The notes under the pieces were generated by a model. It saw only the letters and a program-made list of their open reading frames with translations, did no database searches and was not told the origin of the DNA. The position numbers and the translations under genes were made by a program. Positions 44,171 through 51,150 of a stretch of DNA of 64,000 bases are shown piece after piece (the stretch's first letter is position 1; the number at the start of each line of letters is the position of its first letter). Source of the DNA: Kineosporia corallincola. Its GTDB lineage: Bacteria; Actinomycetota; Actinomycetes; Actinomycetales; Kineosporiaceae. The stretch is from assembly GCF_018499875.1 (NCBI RefSeq), contig NZ_JAHBAY010000003.1:124001-188000 (forward strand). The letters are read 5' to 3'.

Positions 44171-44839
44171 ATGTCCATGGTCTACAACGGAGAAGTCACC
44201 GCCGGAGGGCCCGCGGACGTCCGCGAACTCCCCGACGCGGTGATCCGGAAGGCGAGCGTCTCGCCCCAGGACAACAACGCGTACCTGATCACCTGCCGGC
44301 GGACCGGGGACCAGCTGCTCATCGACGCGGCGGACGACGCCGACCGGGTGCGCGCCCTGATCGGCGAGGGCGGTGGCCCCCTGCGCGGCATCGTCACCAC
44401 CCACCAGCACTGGGACCACCACCGCGCGCTGGCCGAGATCGCCGGTGTCACGAAGGCGGCGACGCTGGCCGGCGAGGACGACGCGGAGGCACTGCCGGTG
44501 CAGCCCGACGTGCGGTTGCGGCACGGCGACGCGGTTGCGGTGGGCGAGCTCACCCTCGACGTGGTGCACCTGCGGGGCCACACACCCGGATCGGTCACCC
44601 TGGTGCTGACCAGCTCCGACGGCAGCGTGCACGCGTTCACCGGTGATTCCCTGTTCCCCGGCGGGGTCGGCAACACGTTCGACGACAAGGAGAACTTCGC
44701 CTCCCTGCTCGCGGACGTCGAGGAGCGGCTGTTCGGGGTCTACCCGGACGAGACCTGGATCTACCCGGGCCACGGCAAGGACACCACGCTCGGCGCCGAG
44801 CGCCCGAACCTGCCGGAGTGGCGCGAACGAGGCTGGTGA
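44171..44839 (+). CDS. Metallo-beta-lactamase-fold hydrolase (glyoxalase II-like)
   Basis: 222 residues from ATG 44171 (ATG 44177 is also possible). The metal-binding motif is His78, His80, Asp82, His83 in VTTHQHWDHHRALAE. A later histidine is in VVHLRGHTPGSVTLVL, an aspartate in HAFTGDSLFPGGVGNTF, and the last histidine in WIYPGHGKDTTLG. This is the complete ligand set for a binuclear site. Length and the TGDSLFPGGVG block resemble glyoxalase II and persulfide dioxygenase-like hydrolases. The substrate is unproven. It is transcribed divergently from uvrA and is followed by a hairpin. Confidence 0.83.
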   Translation: MSMVYNGEVTAGGPADVRELPDAVIRKASVSPQDNNAYLITCRRTGDQLLIDAADDADRVRALIGEGGGPLRGIVTTHQHWDHHRALAEIAGVTKAATLAGEDDAEALPVQPDVRLRHGDAVAVGELTLDVVHLRGHTPGSVTLVLTSSDGSVHAFTGDSLFPGGVGNTFDDKENFASLLADVEERLFGVYPDETWIYPGHGKDTTLGAERPNLPEWRERGW

Positions 44840-44845
44840 CTCCCC

Positions 44846-44891
44846 GCGGGGATCATGGGCTTTCGTCGATGCCGAGGCCCGTGATCCCCGC
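44846..44891 (+). terminator. Hairpin after the metallo-hydrolase gene
   Basis: GCGGGGATCATGGGC (44846-44860) pairs with GCCCGTGATCCCCGC (44877-44891), with one G-U pair, across a 16-base loop. Confidence 0.7.
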
Positions 44892-44915
44892 TCAGATCGA
44901 AGAGAAGACCAACGG

Positions 44916-44930
44916 TACGGAATTGTCGTA
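44916..44930. promoter_or_regulatory. Candidate TetR operator
   Basis: TACG-GAATTGT-CGTA is an inverted repeat (44916-44919 with 44927-44930) in a locally AT-rich stretch, 11 bases upstream of the TetR-type start codon. The position suits autorepression. The site is short, so chance is not excluded. Confidence 0.4.
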
Positions 44931-44941
44931 TCATTGATCCC

Positions 44942-45691
44942 ATGCCGACGTCGCAGACCACCCCCCGGTCCCTCAGAACGGACGACGACACGGCGCTGCG
45001 CACGGCCATGATCCAGGCCGCCACCCGGCTCCTGGCCGAGTCCCCCGACCACGACATCGCCACGCGCGCCGTCTGCGAGGCGGTCGGCGTCACCCAGCCC
45101 CGGCTGTACCGGCTGTTCGGTGACAAACGCGGCCTGCTCGACGCGGTGGCCGACGCCGGGTTCGAGCGGTACGCCGAGCAGAAGGCCCTGCTGGAGAAGA
45201 CCGGCGACCCGGTGGCCGACCTCTACGCCGGATGGGACGACCACCACCGGTTCGCAGCGGCCAATCCCGCTCTCTACCAGTTGATGTTCGCCCCCCGCCC
45301 GCAGTCGCACAGCGAGGCCCGGCGCCGGATCCTCGGCCTCCTGGAGGCGTCGCTGCTGCGCTGCTCCGCCGTCGGCGCGCTCCGGGTCGACGTGAACCAC
45401 GCCGCCCAGCTGATCCTCTCGGCCAACGTCGGGGTGGCCCTCAACCGCATCGCGCAGCCCGGCCTGTTCGACGAAGAGCTGTCCCACCGGGCCCGCGACG
45501 CCGCGTTCGGCGCCGTGCTCGCCGCCCCCATGGGCGACAGCACCGCCGACCCGGTCGGCGACGCGGCCCGGCAGCTTCACTCGCAACTCGCCCTGACGGG
45601 CAGCGACGCCCTGGAACCGGCCGAGGAGTCCCTGCTGGAGCGCTGGCTGGAACGCATCGTCGAACGCGGCACCGGAGAGATCAACGGATGA
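44942..45691 (+). CDS. TetR-family transcriptional regulator
   Basis: A 249-residue protein. The N-terminal TetR helix-turn-helix is TAMIQAATRLLAESPDHDIA, then TRAVCEAVGVTQPRLYRLFG and DKRGLLDAV (residues 20-70). The rest is a helical ligand domain (AGWDDHHRFAAANPALYQLM, RRRILGLLEASLLRC). The effector is unknown. The aldo/keto reductase gene follows on the same strand after 122 bases and is the likely target, together with the regulator's own gene. Confidence 0.87.
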   Translation: MPTSQTTPRSLRTDDDTALRTAMIQAATRLLAESPDHDIATRAVCEAVGVTQPRLYRLFGDKRGLLDAVADAGFERYAEQKALLEKTGDPVADLYAGWDDHHRFAAANPALYQLMFAPRPQSHSEARRRILGLLEASLLRCSAVGALRVDVNHAAQLILSANVGVALNRIAQPGLFDEELSHRARDAAFGAVLAAPMGDSTADPVGDAARQLHSQLALTGSDALEPAEESLLERWLERIVERGTGEING

Positions 45692-45813
45692 AGGTGAACA
45701 GCCTGCGCGACGGGTCCAGACACCGGGAAGCAGATCGGCTTCCGACGGGTTGCCCATGATCGGTGCCCGGCCGGCCGACCGGGCACGATCGCACGTGGAA
45801 AGGCAGAAACCTT

Positions 45814-46674
45814 ATGGCAGTGGCCGACAGCGGCACGATCGGGCTCGGTGGCAAGCAGGTCCACCGACTCGGATTCGGCGCGATGCGCATCACGGGTCCT
45901 GGTATCTGGGGCCCGCCGACAGACCACGACGAGGCAGTGCGGGTGCTACGCCGGGCTGTCGAGCTGGGCGTCACCTTCATCGACACGGCCGACTCCTACG
46001 GCCCCTACGTCTCCGAGGACCTGATCCGGGAGGCGCTGCACGACGGCACCGGTTACGGCGACGTCGTCATCGCCACCAAGGGCGGCCTGACCCGCAGCGG
46101 TCCCGACGTGTGGCCGCCGCTGGCCCGCCCCGAGTACCTGCGCCAGTGCATCCTGATGTCGATGCGCCGCCTGGGGCTGGAGCAGATCCCACTGTGGCAG
46201 CTGCACCGGATCGACGCGAAGACTCCGCGCGAGGAAACCTTCGGCGAGATCAGCAAATTCGTCGACGAGGGCCTCGCCCTCCAGATCGGCCTGTCCGAGG
46301 TCAGCGTCGAGGAGATCAAGGCCGCACAGGCCGCCGGCCTGCCGGTCGCCTCGGTTCAGAACCGCTACAACATGGGTGACCGCCGGGCCGAGGACGTGCT
46401 CGACTACTGCGAGCAGCAGGGCATCGCGTTCATCCCGTGGGCCCCGGTCAACGCGGGGTCGCTGGCCCGGCCGGGCGGTCCGCTGGAGAAGGTCGCCGGG
46501 CATCACCCGGGGGCCACCACCTCACAGCTGGCCCTCGCCTGGTTGCTGCGCCGCTCGCCGGTGATGGTGCCGATCCCCGGCACCTCGTCGGTGTCGCACC
46601 TGGAAGAGAACCTCGGCGGCGCCGACATCTCCCTCAGCGACGACGAGTTCAAGACCCTCGCCGACGCGATCTGA
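45814..46674 (+). CDS. Aldo/keto reductase
   Basis: A 286-residue TIM-barrel reductase. ATG 45814 follows GGAAAGG by ten bases. Catalytic tetrad: Asp and Tyr in [19 protein letters not shown], Lys in [13 protein letters not shown], His in [12 protein letters not shown]. The NADPH site is [20 protein letters not shown] near the end. Such enzymes reduce aldehydes and ketones in the cytoplasm. The TetR gene upstream probably controls it. Convergent with the cysteine hydrolase gene. Confidence 0.9.
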   Translation: MAVADSGTIGLGGKQVHRLGFGAMRITGPGIWGPPTDHDEAVRVLRRAVELGVTFIDTADSYGPYVSEDLIREALHDGTGYGDVVIATKGGLTRSGPDVWPPLARPEYLRQCILMSMRRLGLEQIPLWQLHRIDAKTPREETFGEISKFVDEGLALQIGLSEVSVEEIKAAQAAGLPVASVQNRYNMGDRRAEDVLDYCEQQGIAFIPWAPVNAGSLARPGGPLEKVAGHHPGATTSQLALAWLLRRSPVMVPIPGTSSVSHLEENLGGADISLSDDEFKTLADAI

Positions 46675-46686
46675 CAAGAACAGAAC

Positions 46687-46726
46687 GGTGGACGGCGAGG
46701 AGCCCGCGCGGCCCTCGCCGTCCACC
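46687..46726. terminator. Bidirectional hairpin between aldo/keto reductase and cysteine hydrolase genes
   Basis: GGTGGACGGCGAGG (46687-46700) pairs perfectly with 46713-46726 across 12 bases. It fills the gap between two convergent stop codons. Confidence 0.85.
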
Positions 46727-46729
46727 CAT

Positions 46730-47347
46730 TCACCGCAGCACCGCGACGAACTCCTCGGCCGTCACCGGCACCGAGAACATCGGGAAGTCGAAACGCAGGG
46801 CGTTGTCGTGCGCCTCGATGGAGGTGGCCGCCATGCAGTCGGACAACGTGATCACCCGGTAGCCGTTCTCGTAGCCGCTGCGCATGGTCGACTCGACGCA
46901 GCAGTTGGTCAGGAAACCACCGAGCGCGATCGTGCGAATTCCCTTGCTGCGCAGGATGAAATCCAGGTTGGTGCTGGCGAACGTGTCGAGGCCGCGTTTG
47001 CCCTCGACCACGATGTCACCGGTCTGTGGGGCCAGGTCGTCGACGATGGCGGCGCCCCAGGCACCCTTCACGAAGGCCTTTCCGTCGACCACGCCCCTGA
47101 GGATGCCGTAGGGGTGTGAACTGATCTCGCGATAGCCCTCGGCGAACGTGATCGGCGCGTGCATCACCGTGACGCCGGCGGCCCGTGCCGCCCCGGCCAC
47201 GTTCTTCGTCTTCTCCAGCATGCCGGTGCTGCGCATGACCGGTGCGACGGCATCGTGCAGCACGCCGCCCTCACTGGTGAAGTCGTTCTGGTACTCGATG
47301 AGGACGAGGGCGGTGGTGGCCGGGTCGGGAGAGGTGTCGAGCGCCAT
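46730..47347 (-). CDS. Isochorismatase-family cysteine hydrolase
   Basis: A 205-residue protein. ATG 47347 has AAGGAGA upstream; longer upstream frames are antisense to the lipoprotein gene. The catalytic triad is visible: Asp in LVLIEYQNDFTSEGG, Lys in IVVEGKRGLDTFA, Cys in LGGFLTNCCVESTMRSGYEN. The family hydrolyses amides or vinyl ethers such as nicotinamide, N-carbamoylsarcosine and isochorismate. EYQNDF at the aspartate suggests a non-nicotinamidase subgroup. Divergent from the lipoprotein gene. Confidence 0.87.
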   Translation of the reverse strand: MALDTSPDPATTALVLIEYQNDFTSEGGVLHDAVAPVMRSTGMLEKTKNVAGAARAAGVTVMHAPITFAEGYREISSHPYGILRGVVDGKAFVKGAWGAAIVDDLAPQTGDIVVEGKRGLDTFASTNLDFILRSKGIRTIALGGFLTNCCVESTMRSGYENGYRVITLSDCMAATSIEAHDNALRFDFPMFSVPVTAEEFVAVLR

Positions 47348-47465
47348 CGGGTCTCCTTGGGTTGCTCCGTCGAAACCTGAAAACTTTTTGGGGCCGCGGG
47401 ACAACCATAGGCCTGGGTCGTTGCGTTGTTTGGGGTGACGGCACGGGAGTTGGTGGGGGATCAGG

Positions 47466-48140
47466 ATGATCAGAACGGGTAGGGCGGCCGCACGCGCGGC
47501 GTCGGTGTTGGCAGCAACACTGCTGGCGGTGCTGGCCCTGGCGGCGTGCGACGGTTCCACGGGCAGCACTCCAGGCGGCGCAACAGGCAGCACAACGGGC
47601 AGCGCTTCGGGCAGCGCTTCGGGCAGCGCTTCGGGCAGCGCTTCGGGCAGCGCTTCGGGCAGCGCTTCGGGCGGTGGAGCCACGCCGACGGCTCCGACCG
47701 ACGGCTCCGCGCCGGTGCTGTCCGACAGCGGCATCGGCGACCTGGAACTGGGTGACAGCCTGAAACAGGCCAGAGCTCTGGGGTTCGTCGGCGAGAATGC
47801 CACCTCCGAGGTCGACGGCGAGGTCTGCGCCCAGTACCCGGGTGAGAAGGGCCTGGAATGGCTGTATTTCACCGATGACCAGCTGATCATCATCGCGGCG
47901 GGGCCGACGGTCCGGCTCGACACCGGGGTCGGGGTGGGCGACACGTTCGCTCAGCTGAACGATGCCTACGGCGACCGCATCAGTGGTGAAGACAGTGGCC
48001 TGGCCCGGCTGAACCTCACCGCGCCCGATGCTCCCTTCCCGGCGTTCTACCGCGTCGGCATCGACACCTCGTACGCCTTCCGCGATTCGAAGATCATCGA
48101 CATCGCGCTCCAGTCGATCGAGCAGGGATGCTACGAGTAG
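47466..48140 (+). CDS. Lipoprotein with (GSAS)6 linker, paralogue of the putative anti-sigma protein
   Basis: A 224-residue protein. The lipoprotein signal is RAASVLAATLLAVLALAACD, with cysteine at about residue 28 in the lipobox LAAC. A flexible linker follows that contains six exact GSAS repeats. The folded domain (SDSGIGDLELGDSLKQARAL, VCAQYPGEKGLEWLYF, GVGVGDTFAQLNDAYGDRI) matches, position by position, the extracellular domain of the membrane protein at 48826-49482 (SGIG.L..G.S...A; VC..YPG; GDT...L..AY). It should be anchored to the outer face of the cytoplasmic membrane. Its function is unknown; it may share a ligand with its paralogue. Confidence 0.75.
   Translation: MIRTGRAAARAASVLAATLLAVLALAACDGSTGSTPGGATGSTTGSASGSASGSASGSASGSASGSASGGGATPTAPTDGSAPVLSDSGIGDLELGDSLKQARALGFVGENATSEVDGEVCAQYPGEKGLEWLYFTDDQLIIIAAGPTVRLDTGVGVGDTFAQLNDAYGDRISGEDSGLARLNLTAPDAPFPAFYRVGIDTSYAFRDSKIIDIALQSIEQGCYE
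47598..47669. repeat. Six perfect 12-bp tandem repeats (GSAS linker)
   Basis: GGCAGCGCTTCG is repeated six times without a mismatch inside the lipoprotein gene. Identity at the DNA level indicates recent expansion, so the copy number may differ between strains. Confidence 0.95.
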
Positions 48141-48826
48141 CCATGACGGCCTCCCGCGACCCGGAACCGTCACGCAGCAGGCCATCCGGCCCTGAACGGG
48201 CCCGCCCCGCAGCCGCGCAGTCCCCGACCATCAGCCCCACGACCATTCACTCCACAGCTGCACGGTCCACGGCCCTGCGCTCGGCCGACGACCTCACGGT
48301 GCGGCGGAACGAAGTGCTCGACGAGAGGAGCACCGGCGACGGCGGCGCGGTCGATTTCGCCGATTACGTCACCGCACGCCTGCCCGACCTGCTGCGGCTC
48401 GGGCACGCCCTCACCGGGAACCCGCACGACGCCAGCGATCTCGTGCAGGACGTGCTGGAGAAGGTCGGGGTCCGCTGGAAGACCCTCCAGCGACAGGGAG
48501 CGAACATCGACGCCTACATACGCCGCGCGATGGTCAATGCCCGCACCAGCCGGTGGCGGCGCCGTCGCCGCGAGACTCTGGTGGCGAGCGCGCCCGACAG
48601 CACGGTCGCGCCACATGACCGCTTCGACGACGAGCCGCTCTGGCAGGCCCTGGGAACCCTGCCGGCCAAGCAGCGGGCGGTGCTGGTGCTGCGCTACTAC
48701 GAGGGCCTGAACGAGTCCGAGATCGCCGACGCCCTGGGCATTTCCGCGGGCACGGTGAAGAGCCACGCGTCGCGCGCCATGGCGGCGCTGCGCAAGAACC
48801 TGTCCACCACGCCGGAGGGGGCCTGA
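48128..48826 (+). CDS. ECF RNA polymerase sigma factor (SigE-family)
   Basis: Up to 232 residues from ATG 48128; ATG 48143 and GTG 48298 are alternatives, and the first 60 residues are not conserved. Region 2 reads FADYVTARLPDLLRLGHALT, then GNPHDASDLVQDVLEKVGVR and WKTL. Region 4 reads ALGTLPAKQRAVLVLRYYEG, then LNESEIADALGISAGTVKSH and ASRAMAALRK. It would direct RNA polymerase to a small stress or envelope regulon. The stop shares one base with the downstream membrane protein gene (TGATG), the usual layout of sigma/anti-sigma pairs. The upstream lipoprotein gene is probably in the same transcript. Confidence 0.85.
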   Translation: MLRVAMTASRDPEPSRSRPSGPERARPAAAQSPTISPTTIHSTAARSTALRSADDLTVRRNEVLDERSTGDGGAVDFADYVTARLPDLLRLGHALTGNPHDASDLVQDVLEKVGVRWKTLQRQGANIDAYIRRAMVNARTSRWRRRRRETLVASAPDSTVAPHDRFDDEPLWQALGTLPAKQRAVLVLRYYEGLNESEIADALGISAGTVKSHASRAMAALRKNLSTTPEGA

Positions 48827-49482
48827 TGAGTCACGACCAGCTCGACGATCGTCTCTCCGCGCTGTTCGACGGCCCGGCGCTCGACCTGCCGACCCGCGAC
48901 GACGCGGCCGACACCGTCCTGGGCCGGGTACGCCGGGCCAGGCGACGCCGGCGGGCTCTCAAGGCGGGTGCCCCGGCACTGCTCGCGGTGGTCGCCCTGG
49001 TGACCGGGCTGACCGGGCTGACCGTGACCCTGCACGACGACGATCCCCCCGGGCCCGGTCCGGAGGTGCTCACCGCCAGCGGCATCGGTGGCCTGAACAT
49101 CGGCATGAGCGTCGACGAGGCCGAGTCGGCCGGGCTGATCCGCAGGCCGGAAGACGGCACCACGGTGAAGGTCTGCCAGGAGTATCCCGGCACCGGGACG
49201 GTGAAGGCGGCGTTCGCGCTGAACGGGGTCATCGTGCGCATCGTGGTCGACGCCTTCAGCGACACCCCCGAGGGCATCCACCTCGGCGACACCTACACCG
49301 ACCTGGAAAAGGCCTACCGGTCAGGCGGGAACCTGCACCGGGTGAACGCCGAGAAGGTCCGGGTCGATCTGGGGGCAACCAGGTACGAGTTCACGCTCGA
49401 AGCCCTGGAACCCCGCGATTCAGCGGGTCGGCTGCCCGCCGTCATCGGCATGGAACTCACCAGCACCACCCAGACATGCTGA
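48826..49482 (+). CDS. Single-pass membrane protein, putative anti-sigma partner of the ECF sigma factor
   Basis: A 218-residue protein. It has a 45-residue cytoplasmic part (DDRLSALFDGPALDLPTRDD) ending in the arginine-rich RVRRARRRRR, one transmembrane helix (AGAPALLAVVALVTGLTGLT), and an extracellular domain: ASGIGGLNIGMSVDEAESAG, VCQEYPG, GIHLGDTYTDLEKAY. The domain is homologous to that of the lipoprotein two genes upstream. A cytoplasmic helix plus TM plus sensor domain, directly coupled to an ECF gene, is the classical anti-sigma layout. However, no zinc-binding HxxxCxxC motif is present, so the type would be unusual. The role is inferred from context. Confidence 0.7.
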   Translation: MSHDQLDDRLSALFDGPALDLPTRDDAADTVLGRVRRARRRRRALKAGAPALLAVVALVTGLTGLTVTLHDDDPPGPGPEVLTASGIGGLNIGMSVDEAESAGLIRRPEDGTTVKVCQEYPGTGTVKAAFALNGVIVRIVVDAFSDTPEGIHLGDTYTDLEKAYRSGGNLHRVNAEKVRVDLGATRYEFTLEALEPRDSAGRLPAVIGMELTSTTQTC

Positions 49483-49487
49483 CGACC

Positions 49488-50246
49488 TCAGCCCGGCACG
49501 CCGTCCCAGACCGTGACCTGGAGCGCCAGCTCGTCGGCCCGGCCGGCCCCCTCGCCCACACGCAACCAGGCGATCCGCCCGTCGGAGGTCCGCAGGCAGA
49601 ACTGGTCCCCGGGGAACACGTCAAGGGCAGGGTAGCCCTCGCGGCCGGCCTCCACCCGGGCGGCGCAGCGCTGGGCGGCACCCTCGGGCATGCCCTGGTC
49701 GATGTACAGGCTTCCGTCGTTCGCCGACAGCCCGTTCTTCCTGGACCAGTACATGTCCAGCGCACTGGATTTCGGGCCGGTGTGGGTGGGCGATGCCTCG
49801 TCCACGTCGATGCCGAGACCGCTGTCGACGGTGACCGGTCCCTCGAAGAGCACCACCGGCCGGTCGGCTGCCGCCGGGTTGTCCCTGCCGGAACCTCCGC
49901 CGGCGGGGTCGGAGGTGGGCCGCCACGGGGTGAGGGGCCGGCCGGTGCTCGCGGGGTAGGTGTCGTTGTCGTCCGGTGTCCGGTCGCCCAGCATCACCGT
50001 CGAACCCCACACGATGGCCACGAGCACCGCCAGGGTGCCTCCCGCCACGAGAACCTTGATCGCACGCCCCTGTCGCGACCCGTCCGAGGCGTCGGCCGAA
50101 ACACCGCTCGAAACACCGGGCGGCAGAACGGGTAAGGCACCGGGCAGAGCGCCAGGCCCAGCGCCAGGCGGCGGAGCAGCCGACGATCCGTCGGGAGAGG
50201 ACTGGCCGGAAGACGTGTGCTGGTCGCTGCGGCGTGGTGACGTCAC
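49488..50246 (-). CDS. Single-pass membrane protein with extracellular domain, paralogue of 32834-33490
   Basis: About 252 residues from GTG 50246, with AGGA upstream; a longer frame to 50303 is less likely. The cytoplasmic N-terminal 65 residues are Pro/Gly/Ala-rich (SSAAPPPGAGPGALPGALPV). A transmembrane helix follows (IKVLVAGGTLAVLVAIVWGS), then an extracellular domain with VVLFEGPVTVDSGLGIDVD, AQRCAARVEAGREG, GDQFCLRTSDGRIAWLRVG and LALQVTVWDGVPG. The last 100 residues match the C-terminal domain of the protein at 32834-33490, including the two cysteines. Convergent with the anti-sigma-like gene, 5 bases between stops. Function unknown. Confidence 0.65.
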   Translation of the reverse strand: MTSPRRSDQHTSSGQSSPDGSSAAPPPGAGPGALPGALPVLPPGVSSGVSADASDGSRQGRAIKVLVAGGTLAVLVAIVWGSTVMLGDRTPDDNDTYPASTGRPLTPWRPTSDPAGGGSGRDNPAAADRPVVLFEGPVTVDSGLGIDVDEASPTHTGPKSSALDMYWSRKNGLSANDGSLYIDQGMPEGAAQRCAARVEAGREGYPALDVFPGDQFCLRTSDGRIAWLRVGEGAGRADELALQVTVWDGVPG

Positions 50247-50491
50247 GCGTGGGGGTCCTCTGTTGTTCGGATGGTGGTTCGGAATCAGGTGAAACAGCTG
50301 CACGGGCGCAGAGAATGAGCCCGGCCGGCCACCCCGGGGGTGAGGTCGGAGTGGCCGGCCGGGCTGCTGACCGGAGCCGGGGCCGAACCCGGCACGGTCG
50401 TCATCAGGCGGAACCGATCGGGAGCACCCGATCAGAAGGGGTCAGAGGGAACCCGGCTCAACCTGTCGGAACCGGCTGCGCCGGGCCGGTT

Positions 50492-51106
50492 TCAGTTGAC
50501 GGTGACAGTGGTGCTGGCCACCACGTTACCGGCGACCGAGGCGGTGACGACGTACTCCCCCGCCACCTTGATCCGGAACTTCACCTTGGCCTCACCGCGC
50601 TTGTTCACGGTGTCGGTGTCGCCGTAGACGGCGTCACCACCCGTCAGCACGGCCTGCACCGACACCGTCGTGCCGGGCTCGAGACCGCTCAGCTCGTAAC
50701 GGAAGCTGTCCCCGGCCTGGCCGTCCGTCGGGCCGCTGATCGCGGCGTCCGGCACCACGAAGTCGACCCGGGCCCGCTCGTCCAGCGCGCAGTCCACGGT
50801 GCGCACCCGGGCGCGGTGGCGCCCCGATCCGGCGGCCACCGTGATCGTGGCGGTGGACTGCCCGGCCGGGACCAGCTGCGACACCCCGTCGACGGTGACG
50901 AGCGCACCGCACCGGCCGTCGTTGTTGCCGAGCGTCAGGGTGACGACGGAGTTGCCGTCGCCGTCCGGACCGGTGGCCGAGGCGGACAGGGTCAGCGGCA
51001 CGCCGGACGGGTAGGCGTAGGCGACACCGGCCGCCCCACCCCCCAGCCCGACGATGGCCGCGACCCCTATGGCGGCGGACTTACGACTGATTCTTCTCTG
51101 GGTCAT
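50492..51106 (-). CDS. Secreted Ig-like domain protein
   Basis: About 204 residues from ATG 51106; ATG 51154, which overlaps the upstream stop by ATGA, is an alternative that adds 16 residues. The signal peptide is RRISRKSAAIGVAAIVGLGG then GAAGVAYAYPS. The mature part is all-beta with two Ig-like modules: VVTLTLGNNDGRCGALVTVD with a Cys pair (RCGA / TVDCALDE), then GTTVSVQAVLTGGDA and a final VAGEYVVTASVAGNVVASTT. It is probably cell-surface or secreted. It forms an operon with the DUF4012 gene. Confidence 0.7.
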   Translation of the reverse strand: MTQRRISRKSAAIGVAAIVGLGGGAAGVAYAYPSGVPLTLSASATGPDGDGNSVVTLTLGNNDGRCGALVTVDGVSQLVPAGQSTATITVAAGSGRHRARVRTVDCALDERARVDFVVPDAAISGPTDGQAGDSFRYELSGLEPGTTVSVQAVLTGGDAVYGDTDTVNKRGEAKVKFRIKVAGEYVVTASVAGNVVASTTVTVN

Positions 51107-51150
51107 GACTCGCTGGTCCCCTCTGATGCGGGAGGCGGTCGGAGGCAGGT

